NCBI GenBank assembly: GCA_022821965.1
Contig: JAJECN010000054.1
Location: 62,001-126,000, forward strand
DNA from: Candidatus Poribacteria bacterium
GTDB lineage: Bacteria > Poribacteria > WGA-4E > WGA-3G
Reading direction: 5' to 3'
Length of the DNA stretch: 64,000 bases
Below, in pieces: positions 1-8,976 of this stretch; positions within the stretch are counted from its first letter, which is position 1; each line of letters begins with the position of its first letter. A model generated the notes under the pieces. The model made no database searches and was not told where the DNA came from. It worked only from the letters and a program-made list of their open reading frames with translations. A program made the position numbers and the translations under genes.

Positions 1-1
1 A

Positions 2-832
2 CCTTTTTATGAAAACTATGGACCGGATACGATCATCTCTGGTGCGAAACCGGTCTACGTAGCGTTACAAGAGACACCAGCATCTGATGGTACTATCCAA
101 TTTACCTATGACGCAGCCGAACTCAGAGATGCTTTTTCTGCCAATACGAAAGCCATCATCATAAACACCCCGAATAACCCACTCGGTAAGGTTTTTAGTC
201 GGGACGAACTTCAACAGATTGCTGACCTCTGCTGTGCGTACGATTGTCTTGCTATCACCGATGAAATATATGAGCACATGATTTACGATGAAAGACCGCA
301 TGTTAGTATCGGTGCGCTGCCGCAGATGCGGGATCGAACGATTACCGTGTCAGGATTGAGCAAAGCCTATTCAATGACCGGGTGGCGGTTAGGATATGTC
401 ATCGCGCCAGAGCCGTTAACCGATGCTATCCGTAAAATGCACGATTTTTTGACAGTCGGTGCGCCGCATCCACTTCAACGTGCTGGCGTTGTTGCCCTCA
501 ATTTGCCACCGAGTTATCACCAAGAACTGGTCGCGAAATATGATAAGAATCGCAAACGTCTCGTAAATGACCTCACAGAAGCAGGATTTGTCTGCCATCA
601 GCCGGAGGGTGCCTATTACATCATGACTGACATCACCGATTTTGGGTTTTCGGATGATACGGCTTTTGCCCATTGGTTGGTGAAGGAGATTGGCGTAGGT
701 GGCGTGCCGGGTTCCAGTTTCTATAGCCGTCCACACCTCGGCAAGACGAAATTCCGGTTTATGTTCAGCATGGCGGACGACATTCTCTCAGAAGCTGCCG
801 AACGCTTGATGCAAATCAAGGCAAAAATCTGA
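2..832 (+). CDS. Class I/II pyridoxal-phosphate aminotransferase, 5' end cut by window edge
   Basis: The open frame runs from the left edge, upstream of the first ATG at 278, so the N-terminus is outside the window. Visible landmarks of fold-type I aminotransferases are NTPNNPLGK, the ITDEIYEHMIYD segment that contacts the PLP pyridine ring, SGLSKAYSMTGWRLGY with the Schiff-base lysine, and a C-terminal FRFMFS whose arginine would bind the substrate carboxylate. The enzyme would transfer an amino group between an amino acid and a 2-oxo acid in the cytoplasm. The motif set resembles aspartate, kynurenine or methionine aminotransferases, but the substrate cannot be assigned. It is separated from the next gene by a hairpin repeat. 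Confidence 0.93.
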   Translation, partial: PFYENYGPDTIISGAKPVYVALQETPASDGTIQFTYDAAELRDAFSANTKAIIINTPNNPLGKVFSRDELQQIADLCCAYDCLAITDEIYEHMIYDERPHVSIGALPQMRDRTITVSGLSKAYSMTGWRLGYVIAPEPLTDAIRKMHDFLTVGAPHPLQRAGVVALNLPPSYHQELVAKYDKNRKRLVNDLTEAGFVCHQPEGAYYIMTDITDFGFSDDTAFAHWLVKEIGVGGVPGSSFYSRPHLGKTKFRFMFSMADDILSEAAERLMQIKAKI

Positions 833-834
833 AA

Positions 835-858
835 GTAGGAGGGCTTTAGAAAGCCTAC
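835..858. repeat. Short hairpin repeat of the AAACCGC type (variant)
   Basis: GTAGGAGGGCTTTAGAAAGCCTAC contains the stem GGCTTT/AAAGCC just after the aminotransferase stop. Its layout (GTAGG, stem, CCTAC) is like the hairpins at 23357 and 37072. It may terminate transcription, but there is no strong T-run. Confidence 0.45.
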
Positions 859-911
859 ACGCTGCTTTCTCCCACCGCGGGTTCTCTGTTCACAATTTAA
901 GAAGGATTGAT

Positions 912-1118
912 ATGGACATTTCTCTTGAAAACGAAACGCAGGACATCTACAGAAGAGAGATTGAGACTCTTATTCAGCGGGATGAGAAGTATAGAGATTT
1001 AGGTCCCGCGGAACTTGAGGCGATTGTGCGAGCGTTTGAATTGACTTTGACAAACGGACGCGAGAAGGTCCGAGCACAGATGCTTTATGACCTCATCCAC
1101 CAAAAGAGAGACGATTGA
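912..1118 (+). CDS. Small acidic helical protein upstream of the Rad50-like ATPase
   Basis: A 68-residue charged, probably helical protein with no family I recognise. An AAGGA ribosome binding site precedes the ATG. Its stop is one base before the ATG at 1120 of the Rad50-like ATPase, so the two are almost certainly co-transcribed and probably translationally coupled. The context suggests a partner or regulator of that ATPase, comparable in position but not in sequence to nuclease subunits such as SbcD or Mre11. No nuclease motif is visible. The function is unknown. Confidence 0.65.
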   Translation: MDISLENETQDIYRREIETLIQRDEKYRDLGPAELEAIVRAFELTLTNGREKVRAQMLYDLIHQKRDD

Positions 1119-1119
1119 T

Positions 1120-2994
1120 ATGCAGTTAGAACGGATCCGGCTTAAGACTTTTGGCTGTTTCCAACAGCGTGATTTTGAACTTCATAACGGCATTAATCTC
1201 ATTTTTGGTCCCAATTTTAGTGGGAAAAGCACGCTTGTCAATGCAATCTTCTTCACACTGACAGGGAAACCGATTGTTCCGCGCGTGGATACCTCTGCCA
1301 TTAAAAACGCCAAAGCCTATAGCGGTACAGCTGGACTCCAATTTGTCGTAGATGGTGAGCGTTACCAACTCTACCGTGCCACCGGAAAACGCATCCAGCT
1401 CCGTTCTGAGAAAAATGGCGCGTGGCATGTTCTGTTCGATGAGAATCGGGTCAAGGTAACAGAAGCGATGTTGCAAGAGCAATTTGGGATTATGCACGAG
1501 CAACTTGCGCTCACCACCTTCCTCCGCGAGGGAGAAATTTTTGAATTCCTCGCCCGCCAAACTGCCAGCCGTCGCGATATTCTTCACACCCTTCTCGGTA
1601 TCGACAGATTGATTGAGGTTCGGCAGCGGTTCATTGACACGCGTCGTATTGCCAAACGTGAACAGGGAAGGATCCATGCCCACCAAAATAGCCTGCGGTT
1701 CAATGCTCAGAACGCAAACGCATCCGAAATCGATCGGATTGAAGCGAAGTTGAAAAGTTTGGAAGCCGCTTACGGTGCTGAAACGGGTGATACCGCACTC
1801 ATTGCAGAGTGGCTCCAGCACCAGAACCGCTTGCAAAAGCAATTGGATACGCTTACACATCAACAGCACGAGGCATTGAGCGGTTTCAACGATATCGCGG
1901 GGCTGCGTGGAATGATAACCACCATTGAGACTGCCGTTCAGGAAGCCGTCGGATTAGAAACAAAACGTGAGAAACTCATACAACAAATTGGCAGCCTTGA
2001 ATCACAAATTACGGCGTTGACAAACGTCTGTAACACCCTCCGCACCTTGATTGAAAGCGATGAACAGCACTGTCCGACCTGTTATCAGAAGGTTGAGCAG
2101 GAAATGGTCCAGCAGATTATTGACGAAAAAGAGACTGAGAAATCAAAGCACAGCACTGAATTAGATGCCCACAAGAAATCTTTGGAGACAGAAACAGCGA
2201 ATTTGGAAAGTCGCCGTGAACTTGAGGAACGGCTGCAAACTTTGCAGAGGCTTTTGACGCAATTTGAACATCGCTCCGGTGAAATTGAGGAGATTCAAAA
2301 TGAACTTCGTACACTAACTTCTCGTTTGGCTGATCGGGGCATCCAAAAGGGTGAACAATTGCCTTCTGAAGCATCTGCCGGTTTAGACAAACCGAAACTG
2401 AAAGCACAAATTGAGCAGGAACGGAAACGGTTGGATCAACTCAAACAGCAGGAGGCTGTCCGCTTGGATAGACTTGGTGCGCTTCAGCGGGTAAATAGAG
2501 ACGCGGTAAAGGTTGAAAAGACGCTCCTGAGTTTAGAACTCGCCTGTGCAGGCGTTGACAAAACCATCGAAACCCTCCAACAGCAGATCCTCAAGCCTGC
2601 TGAGGAGGAATTACATCATTGGCTTGAAAAGATGGAACTCTTTTCTGTTTCTGGCGAGAACGGGGGACAAACTCGCGTTGACTTGCAACGCCAACACCTA
2701 CTCCCTTCGCTCACGATAGATGGTGTTGATCGGAGTTTGATGCTGCTGAGTGGGAGCGAGAAGATGTTTCTCTATCTCTGTTTCAAAGTCGCCCTCGCCA
2801 AGGTTTTGGGCAATCCGGGTTTCTTCGTGTTCGACGATCCAACGCTCCATTTAGATGGTGAGCGGAAGGCGTTGATGGTGGATTTTATCCGTCAACTTGC
2901 TGAAGAGCATCAGGTGGTTGTGACGAGTTATGATGAGGATGTCCGTTCAGGTCTTGAAGGTGCTAACCTCATTGAGATGAAACGGCGGTCGTAG
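1120..2994 (+). CDS. Rad50/SbcC-like SMC-type ATPase with zinc-hook CxxC
   Basis: About 624 residues. The start at 1120 is preferred over the track's 1087 because the protein family begins at the beta-strand MQLERIRLKTFGCF and this ATG directly follows the preceding stop. The order of elements is: Walker A GPNFSGKST near residue 35; a long coiled coil; a central HCPTCYQK CxxC near residue 317, like the Rad50 zinc hook; a second coil; an ABC signature LLSGSEK near residue 542; and Walker B FFVFDDPTLHLD near residue 568. It is shorter than E. coli SbcC (over 1000 residues). The likely role is ATP-driven DNA-end processing or repair, but no Mre11/SbcD nuclease is adjacent. Confidence 0.88.
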   Translation: MQLERIRLKTFGCFQQRDFELHNGINLIFGPNFSGKSTLVNAIFFTLTGKPIVPRVDTSAIKNAKAYSGTAGLQFVVDGERYQLYRATGKRIQLRSEKNGAWHVLFDENRVKVTEAMLQEQFGIMHEQLALTTFLREGEIFEFLARQTASRRDILHTLLGIDRLIEVRQRFIDTRRIAKREQGRIHAHQNSLRFNAQNANASEIDRIEAKLKSLEAAYGAETGDTALIAEWLQHQNRLQKQLDTLTHQQHEALSGFNDIAGLRGMITTIETAVQEAVGLETKREKLIQQIGSLESQITALTNVCNTLRTLIESDEQHCPTCYQKVEQEMVQQIIDEKETEKSKHSTELDAHKKSLETETANLESRRELEERLQTLQRLLTQFEHRSGEIEEIQNELRTLTSRLADRGIQKGEQLPSEASAGLDKPKLKAQIEQERKRLDQLKQQEAVRLDRLGALQRVNRDAVKVEKTLLSLELACAGVDKTIETLQQQILKPAEEELHHWLEKMELFSVSGENGGQTRVDLQRQHLLPSLTIDGVDRSLMLLSGSEKMFLYLCFKVALAKVLGNPGFFVFDDPTLHLDGERKALMVDFIRQLAEEHQVVVTSYDEDVRSGLEGANLIEMKRRS

Positions 2995-3060
2995 ACGACA
3001 CTAAGAGAGATCGGTCCCTCCTCGCCATCGTCCGTTTCATAAGCGGTTTCCAAAATCAAT

Positions 3061-3090
3061 TTGACTTGATTCAAATCGTCATGGTATCCT
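3061..3090 (+). promoter_or_regulatory. Candidate sigma-70-type promoter
   Basis: TTGACT and TATCCT are separated by 18 bases, upstream of the 3115 gene, which has an AGGAGG ribosome binding site. The call rests only on similarity to the consensus. Confidence 0.4.
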
Positions 3091-3114
3091 CTAAAATAAA
3101 AGGAGGAATTAACA

Positions 3115-3366
3115 ATGAAACACCCAAATTGGACAGAAACCGATTCATATAAATGTAAGCAAATTTGGGCAGAATACCAGAAACGGCACGATATTACCGA
3201 ACGGATTGGACAGACAGCCGGTATAGATCCGAAGAGCGGCAAGATTTGGTTCGGCGACTCCATTTCAGAGATTGTTGAACACCGGCGTACTGAGGGGCTG
3301 ACTTCTCCACTCTTCTTTGAACGGGTCGGCTTTAGAACCTATTTTCGGAAGGGTGGACATCAATGA
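3115..3366 (+). CDS. Small conserved-looking protein preceding the AAA-like ATPase
   Basis: An 83-residue protein with a very good AGGAGG site seven bases before the ATG. The sequence has no domain I can name. It includes IWFGDSISEIVEHRRTEG and ends in a basic tail. Its last codon overlaps the start of the AAA-like ATPase frame at 3363 (four-base ATGA-type overlap), so the two genes form a coupled pair. I recall similar small proteins ahead of AAA-like ATPases in related genomes, but that is memory only. The function is unknown. Confidence 0.65.
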   Translation: MKHPNWTETDSYKCKQIWAEYQKRHDITERIGQTAGIDPKSGKIWFGDSISEIVEHRRTEGLTSPLFFERVGFRTYFRKGGHQ

Positions 3367-4470
3367 AAACGTTTGGAACCGAAGGCCCCGTATCCCCAGA
3401 GAAAAACTACATTGTCAGCAGGACGGCTGAACTCACCGACTTTATCGATCGCATCAAACAGGGAAAATACCTTGTTATTTTTGCCCCGTGCCAAACCGGC
3501 AAAACCACGTTTTTCCAATTGGCACTTGATATGCTTGTCGCCGAGGATCCAACTTATTTCCCTATTGAACTTAACTTTGAAGCGTATGTAGATGTAGACC
3601 CAGTCGATTTTTATAGAAGCCTCGTCGAAGATATTCGTGAGGGGATAGTACACAATTTCCAAAAACGTGGAAGCACACCTACTAAAGCATTGATGTCTTT
3701 TTTAGATGCCGCAGAAATAACGAATCATCTGTTAATGCTAAGGTTTTTCCAACATTTAGCGAGTTTGCTTGGTAATCAAAAGTTTGTTGTTATCATTGAC
3801 GAGTTTGATGGCATTCCCACAACTGCTGTGAGAGGTTTCCTTCATTCGTTGCGTCGTATCTACCTCACCCGTAGTGCTCCGCAATGTCCACACAGCGTCG
3901 GCATCGTTGGTGTCAAGAGCATCGCCCAACTTGACTACGACCGCTCGGTTTCTCCGTTCAATATTCATGACGAGTTTGCGCTGCCTAATTTCACGCTTGA
4001 ACAGGTGCATGAACTTCTGGGACAATATACAGACGAAGTTGGTCAAGTCTTCGCGCCTGAAGTCATCGAAAGTCTTCACAAACAGACAGGTGGACAGCCC
4101 TTTCTCGTTAACCGATGCGCCCGAATTCTCACAGCAGAACTGGAAATTCCAAAGATCGATCCGATTGTGATGGAGCATTTCTCAAGTGCCCATGCGCGGT
4201 TCCTTCGAGAACAAAACCGCAATATTCAGCACTTGTTGACGAATATTCGCAGAGACCGGTGCTTTGAGAGAATCCTGATGGAGATTGCCTCTTACGATAA
4301 AGAAAGTGCAACTCGCGAAATATCTGATCATAGAAAATGTGAACGAAGGGTATTACGTGGTATTTGATCATCGTAAAAACCCCGAACCTCGGGTAGAAAC
4401 ACAAACATTGCAGGATTTGACGATTCGGAGTTATGTTATTCCTGTGGTGCAAGAACGTCCTTCAGCTTAG
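3363..4470 (+). pseudogene. AAA-like ATPase (AAA_35-type) with internal deletion and frameshift
   Basis: The frame from 3363 encodes an ATPase N-terminal domain with a Walker A-like APCQTGKTTFF near residue 45, Walker B FVVIIDEFDG near residue 140, and a helical region to LLTNIRRD. After about 4290 this frame becomes nonsense-like (SDHRKCERRVLRGI, stop 4367). A different frame, +1 relative to it, then reads VQLAKYLIIENVNEGYYVVF and continues to 4470. That looks like the authentic C-terminal end of the family, whose members as I recall are about 500 residues with a PD-(D/E)XK-like nuclease domain. The central part of that domain is missing, so a deletion with frameshift near 4290-4305 is inferred. 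The ATPase half may still be expressed. Confidence 0.65.
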
Positions 4471-4476
4471 GGACTG

Positions 4477-5889
4477 CTATTCTTTTGACTGATCGCTGAC
4501 TGCTGAAAACCGCTCAAGGTAAATATCACCCTTGTCTTCTTGCATATTGCTCCAGACGACAACCCACTCCCCGTTCCCAACAGATGCCACAAAAGGTGGA
4601 TAGTGTTTTCCCGTGCTTGTAGAGATTGGCACGCCGTCTTTTTCCCATAACAAAGTTCCTGATAGATCGATGTGTTGTCCATAGATAGCATCTTTACTCT
4701 CTTCACCGAAGTCCTCTCGATAATCTACCCATGCCACGAAAAACCGATCCTTCCCGGTTTGGACAATGAAAGGTTTGTCTTGATGACCGCCTGCTGTGCA
4801 GAGAGAGATGCCGTCCTCTTTCCAGACTGGTGTTCCGTCCGCACGGATACGCTGCACGTACAGGTCAGAATAGATATCGCGTTCGTCGCGCCAGACAGCG
4901 ATAAAACCGCCTTCACCGTCGTTCACAATTGAGGTGTGTTTCTGGATGCCCGGTGCCGTACAGATCGGAACACCGGTGTCCTGCCATAATTTACTGCCGT
5001 CAGGTGCGACTCGCTGCGCATAGAGTTGATCGTTGATGAAATTTTCATACACCTGCCAAAGCACGATAATACCGCCTTCGCCATCAGCAATTACACGCGG
5101 TTCACCTTGCATCCCTTCTGTTGGTGAGACAAGACGCGGACGCTCCCATAAAGGTGTCGCGTCCAAACGCATCCGATGCGCCATGATATGCCACGCATCA
5201 TATCCGATAACATCCCACCAAACTATATAGAATCCGCCCAACCCATCTGCAACCAGAATCGGATCACTTTGTAGAGATTCCGATGGAAAAACGGGGATTC
5301 CATCGGGTGCCCACATCGGTTCGCCGCTGGCATTAACCCGTTGGATGTAAAGGTCTTGGAACTCAGAACTTCGGCGTTCATCCTCCCAAATAAAGATGGC
5401 ACCGCCTTCACCATCGCTCAAGATTGCTTGTGTTGATTGGTCTGCTGTGTTTGTGCAGATAGGAATCCCGTCCGTTTGCCAGAGAATCTCGCCATTGAGT
5501 GTCACCGCTTGGGCGTAGATATCCCAGTTGCTTCTATCGCGTCTGTCGTTCCAGACAACAATGGCGTGCTTGTCGGGTCGAATCATCCGTAAGCGACGTT
5601 GATTTCTACCGGCTGTGCAAATCTTTATACCGTTTTGTTCCCAACGCGTTGTGTTAGTGCTGTCAACGCGTTGGGCGTAAACATCCCAATCCTTGCCGGT
5701 TCGGTAATCTTCCCACATAACGATAACACCGCCTTCACCGTCGTCCACGACCCATGGAAGGAATTGTCCGTCTATAGCAGTTGAAACCGGAATTTCAGCC
5801 GCCGTGGTTCTGCACAATAGGCAAGAACCTACGAGGAATAGGAATATTAAAAGCTGTTTCAGTCGATGAAAAGCGTTTTGGGTGTCCAT
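4477..5889 (-). CDS. Secreted repeat protein, probable beta-propeller
   Basis: 470 residues with an N-terminal signal peptide (LLIFLFLVGSCLLCRTTAA). The rest consists of about eight imperfect repeats of roughly 50 residues with the theme DGEGGxIVxWxDxR, D-hY-hQRh, W, DGIPICTA. Such blade-like repeats suggest a beta-propeller exported to the periplasm or surface. No catalytic residues are evident. The start overlaps the end of the upstream SixA-like gene by 31 bases, suggesting coupling. The last codons (AVSDQSKE) lie in a GCTGAT-type intergenic repeat, so the C-terminus was probably extended by repeat insertion. Confidence 0.7.
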   Translation of the reverse strand: MDTQNAFHRLKQLLIFLFLVGSCLLCRTTAAEIPVSTAIDGQFLPWVVDDGEGGVIVMWEDYRTGKDWDVYAQRVDSTNTTRWEQNGIKICTAGRNQRRLRMIRPDKHAIVVWNDRRDRSNWDIYAQAVTLNGEILWQTDGIPICTNTADQSTQAILSDGEGGAIFIWEDERRSSEFQDLYIQRVNASGEPMWAPDGIPVFPSESLQSDPILVADGLGGFYIVWWDVIGYDAWHIMAHRMRLDATPLWERPRLVSPTEGMQGEPRVIADGEGGIIVLWQVYENFINDQLYAQRVAPDGSKLWQDTGVPICTAPGIQKHTSIVNDGEGGFIAVWRDERDIYSDLYVQRIRADGTPVWKEDGISLCTAGGHQDKPFIVQTGKDRFFVAWVDYREDFGEESKDAIYGQHIDLSGTLLWEKDGVPISTSTGKHYPPFVASVGNGEWVVVWSNMQEDKGDIYLERFSAVSDQSKE

Positions 5890-6356
5890 AAGTTGACTAA
5901 GACTCCCTTTGTATACAGATTGAGTGCTTCCCAGTGTTCGATGGGGAGTTCAATGTGGGCGAGTGCTGCTGTCGGCATCCGTTCAATGCGTCCCGTCAGA
6001 TGGCTCACGAGTTGTTCCATTGTAGGGTTGTGTCCAACTACCATAACGCACTGATATTTTTTCGGAAGTGATTGTAATGTTTCAAAGTAAACCCCCGGCA
6101 CGGTGTCATAAAACACGTCCAACTTCTTTACTTTTCCTGTGTAACCGCATGCTTTTGCCACTTTGTTTGCTGTCTTTCTCGCCCGTTTTGCTGATGAGGT
6201 AAGAATCCGGTCGGGGATCAATCCCTCTTGACGTAGGTGTTTCCCCATACGTGGCGCGTCCCGTTTACCACGTCTGTTGAGAGGGCGGTCGTAATCGGAG
6301 AGTTCTGGGTAATTCCAACTGGATTTGGCATGTCGCAGAATCAGAAGTGTTTTCAT
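5859..6356 (-). CDS. sixA: SixA-like phosphohistidine phosphatase (histidine phosphatase superfamily)
   Basis: About 165 residues from the ATG at 6356, chosen over the track start because LILRHAKSSW, the catalytic RHG-type motif, should sit at the very N-terminus and an AAGGAAA ribosome site precedes it. Other landmarks are DRPLNRRGKRDAPRMG, TSSAKRARKTA, and a second catalytic histidine in VVGHNPTMEQL. In the SixA family the RHA form replaces RHG. The protein would remove phosphate from phosphohistidine or a small substrate in the cytoplasm. It overlaps the downstream secreted repeat protein. Confidence 0.85.
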   Translation of the reverse strand: MKTLLILRHAKSSWNYPELSDYDRPLNRRGKRDAPRMGKHLRQEGLIPDRILTSSAKRARKTANKVAKACGYTGKVKKLDVFYDTVPGVYFETLQSLPKKYQCVMVVGHNPTMEQLVSHLTGRIERMPTAALAHIELPIEHWEALNLYTKGVLVNLWTPKTLFID

Positions 6357-6487
6357 TGCTTTTCCTTTGCGTTGCGATTGAGTTTGTGTCCATATCATAT
6401 CACAATCGACGCTTGCCTGTCAATTGCGAGGTTTAGCCATCAGGTAGGTTGGGGTGAATGAATCAGAAAAAGCAGGAAAATTTTGTT

Positions 6488-6516
6488 TTGCATTCTCAAG
6501 GCTTTTGTGATATTAT
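6488..6516 (+). promoter_or_regulatory. Candidate promoter for the FN3 lipoprotein operon
   Basis: TTGCAT and TATTAT are separated by exactly 17 bases in AT-rich DNA. This gives a leader of about 80 bases before the gene at 6600. It lies in the divergent region opposite sixA. Confidence 0.5.
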
Positions 6517-6599
6517 TTAATAAAATGTCTGTCAACGATTTTAAGGAAATCTCCGTTATAGAGTCTAAATGTAATTTAAACTCTTAAGGAGATAGACAA

Positions 6600-7400
6600 A
6601 TGTTATCTAAAATTAACGGAATACTCATTACACTAATGTTCGCGATGCTGTTTGGCGGCATCAGTGGCTGTTACATTGACACTACTGACGATATGGATGA
6701 TGAACCCCCCGCCATTCCACGTGGGGTCAGAACTATAACAGGAGACGAACAGGTTACTGTTGAATGGTATCCTAACGGTGAATACGACTTGGCAGGCTAT
6801 AGAGTGTGGCGAGGACCCGATGGCACGAATTTTAATGAAATGTTGATAGAGGCACCGCAAGGCACCACACGTTACACAGATACAACCGTTCGCAATGGAG
6901 TGACCTACTATTACGCTGTCTCCGCTTATGATATTCACGGAAACGAAAGTGATCTCAGCCCTGAGAATGCTTGGGATACACCACGACCAGAAGGACGGAA
7001 TATTGCGCTTGATGACTACAACCTTTTTCCTGAAAGAAGTGGTTTCGATTTCTCACAACCGGAAAAAGGGAGTATCCCGTGGGATGTCGCCGCAACTGAT
7101 ATCTATTTTGGACTTGATACCGAAGTCAATGTCACTTACCTCTATTCTGACAATGAAACGCTCATGCAAGATTTGGGGTATCACGAAGATTTTGATGCGG
7201 TTGATGTCGTTCCAGAATTCGGGTACACGACCCTATTTGTTGAACTGATCGAAGGACATATCTATGCCATCTATACACCCGATGGTAACTTCGCCAAGAT
7301 TCGGGTGCGCGAGCTTTATGACGATGCCGTCATTTTTGATTGGGCGTACCAGACGGATCCTGAAAATGTCCAATTGGCTCCGTCTCTCAAGATCCCTTGA
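6600..7400 (+). CDS. Lipoprotein with fibronectin type III domain
   Basis: 266 residues. The lipoprotein signal ends in FGGISGC (lipobox, cysteine near 24). Residues about 38-125 form a typical FN3 domain (TVEWYPN, YRVWRGPDG, YYYAVSAYDIHGNES). The remaining C-terminal half, which includes YFGLDTEVNVTYLYSD, is not recognised. It is probably anchored in the outer or inner membrane and faces the periplasm. It is followed closely by the DUF5683-like and DUF3108-like genes in the same direction, so it is likely the first gene of an envelope operon. Confidence 0.75.
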   Translation: MLSKINGILITLMFAMLFGGISGCYIDTTDDMDDEPPAIPRGVRTITGDEQVTVEWYPNGEYDLAGYRVWRGPDGTNFNEMLIEAPQGTTRYTDTTVRNGVTYYYAVSAYDIHGNESDLSPENAWDTPRPEGRNIALDDYNLFPERSGFDFSQPEKGSIPWDVAATDIYFGLDTEVNVTYLYSDNETLMQDLGYHEDFDAVDVVPEFGYTTLFVELIEGHIYAIYTPDGNFAKIRVRELYDDAVIFDWAYQTDPENVQLAPSLKIP

Positions 7401-7415
7401 TGAGGAGTGGATTTC

Positions 7416-8063
7416 ATGATGAAAAAACTTGAGGCGGTGCGAGTGCCGCCTCCATTATACGTGCTTTTTACATTTCTGCTTTTTTTCATTGTTGGGACGG
7501 TTTCGGTAAATGCTGAAACCAAACCTGTTGATGAGAAATCTGACGCTGAAAATCAAAGCACTCAACCGCTTCTACGTAATTATCTGAATACACCTGAAAC
7601 AGAATCGGAGTATCCGCTGTTCCGGTCGCATCCAGAGCGCTACTATCCGGCGCTTGATCTCCAGAAGGCGAGACGGTTATCGATACTTATGCCGGGATTG
7701 GGTCAAGCTTACGCCGGTAATTACACAAAAGCGACACTTTTCCTTACTGTTGAATTGGGTACGTTCGCATTTGCTGGCTATAACATCGCGCGCGCCCTGC
7801 ATTACAATAAACAGGATATTTTTGAAACGGGATTTCAAGACATCCGGACGGGTGAATTTTTAACATACGATCAGGGACGCACCCGAATGAGGAATCACGC
7901 ATTTCTCAGCGGTGTTTTTCTCGCGACGGGTATCGGAATTCATATTTGGAATATCCTTGATGCGCCAAAGACAGCCGAGGCATATAATAATCGAAGATTT
8001 TCTGTGCAAGTGCAACAAAGAGAGCGTGGTATCAGATCTCTAATCTTTACGCATAGGTTTTAA
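7416..8063 (+). CDS. DUF5683-like small envelope protein
   Basis: About 215 residues from the ATG at 7416, which has GAGGAG eight bases upstream; the track start is a GTG nine bases earlier. There is an N-terminal hydrophobic segment (signal or anchor) and a hallmark segment RRLSILMPGLGQAYAGNYTK followed by two hydrophobic stretches. This resembles the DUF5683/'P-G-hG-Q-hY-G' families of envelope proteins with unknown function. The C-terminus is hydrophilic. Its neighbours are a lipoprotein upstream and a DUF3108-like protein downstream, consistent with an envelope role. Confidence 0.65.
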   Translation: MMKKLEAVRVPPPLYVLFTFLLFFIVGTVSVNAETKPVDEKSDAENQSTQPLLRNYLNTPETESEYPLFRSHPERYYPALDLQKARRLSILMPGLGQAYAGNYTKATLFLTVELGTFAFAGYNIARALHYNKQDIFETGFQDIRTGEFLTYDQGRTRMRNHAFLSGVFLATGIGIHIWNILDAPKTAEAYNNRRFSVQVQQRERGIRSLIFTHRF

Positions 8064-8093
8064 CATCCGCTGCTGAATCTACCGGGTTTGGGG

Positions 8094-8870
8094 GTGAAAA
8101 ATTTGCAGTACGCAGTGCGCCTAATCTTCATCTTTCTTCTCATAGGCTGTCTTGCCGTAAACGGTGCCTCCGAATCGCTTGTTGAAAGCCCAAACATTGA
8201 ACCTCACCCACTGCGGGTCGGTGAAAAGTTAACTTACAATATTCATGTGGCAAAAATGCGTGCTGCCAAACGAATAGACTGGATTGTCAAAGAAGAAGCA
8301 GTGAATGGAGAGAATGTTTATCATGTCCAGTCTAAAATGAAAACGCGTGCCCTTTTCAGACTCTATAGTTTCGAGAGGCAGGAAGAAACGTATTTGAATC
8401 CGAAAACGCTTTCACCTGTCCGCTTCCGAAATCAGTTGCGGGATCAGAAATATCGCGCAACTGTAGCAATTGACTTCGGCGTGGAAACGGCAGAATATGA
8501 AAAAATCTCGCGCCCGAAGCCGAAATCACCTGAAAAACGCGAGGCGAAGGTCTTAGAGATACCCACTGGCACACAAGACGAATTGTCAATGCTCTACTTC
8601 CTACGTTCTAAACAACTCACAGTTGGTAAAACCTATTTCTTTCCGGTTATAGCGAAGGGTAAGGTTCAGAAGGTTACCCTCACTGTTGAGAGTAGGGAAA
8701 GAGTAAAAAATAAAGCATTAGGCGTAGTGGAAACGCTTGTCCTACACACCTCAACAGGTGGGCGTTTCTGGTTCACAGATGATGAGCGTCGATTACTCGT
8801 CAAAGCAGAAACGAAAAGGGGACGCTGGACAGCAAGAGCCACTTTAGTCGACATTGAATTTATCAACTAA
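8094..8870 (+). CDS. DUF3108-like periplasmic protein
   Basis: About 258 residues. The start is uncertain: TTG 8088, GTG 8094 or TTG 8103 are all possible and there is no ATG. GTG 8094 is chosen because the signal sequence (LIFIFLLIGCLAVNGA) then begins a few residues in. The mature part begins HPLRVGEKLTYNIHVAKM and continues with alternating beta-strands and SFERQEETYLNPKTLSPVR, the usual look of DUF3108 periplasmic proteins. The function of that family is not established. It is the last gene before the repeat that separates this group from mfd. Confidence 0.7.
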   Translation: MKNLQYAVRLIFIFLLIGCLAVNGASESLVESPNIEPHPLRVGEKLTYNIHVAKMRAAKRIDWIVKEEAVNGENVYHVQSKMKTRALFRLYSFERQEETYLNPKTLSPVRFRNQLRDQKYRATVAIDFGVETAEYEKISRPKPKSPEKREAKVLEIPTGTQDELSMLYFLRSKQLTVGKTYFFPVIAKGKVQKVTLTVESRERVKNKALGVVETLVLHTSTGGRFWFTDDERRLLVKAETKRGRWTARATLVDIEFIN

Positions 8871-8880
8871 AACACGGCAA

Positions 8881-8942
8881 TCGGCAGTCGGCAGTCAGCA
8901 AAGAGGTTTCCTTACTGAAAGCTGATCGCTGATTTGTGGCTG
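8881..8942. repeat. GCTGAT-type inverted intergenic repeat
   Basis: TCGGCAGTCAGCA on the left and GCTGATCGCTGAT on the right flank an AT-rich centre, so the element can fold. Related copies lie at 13607-13702, 23284-23312, 45463-45482 and 4486-4508. Confidence 0.6.
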
Positions 8943-8976
8943 CAAGCGTCAGCGGCGGTTTGTCAAGGAAACAGTA

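Noticed and set aside
1126-1869. 247-residue minus-strand ORF inside the Rad50-like gene
   Set aside because: It is fully antisense to a clear ATPase gene, has no ribosome site and is a coding shadow.
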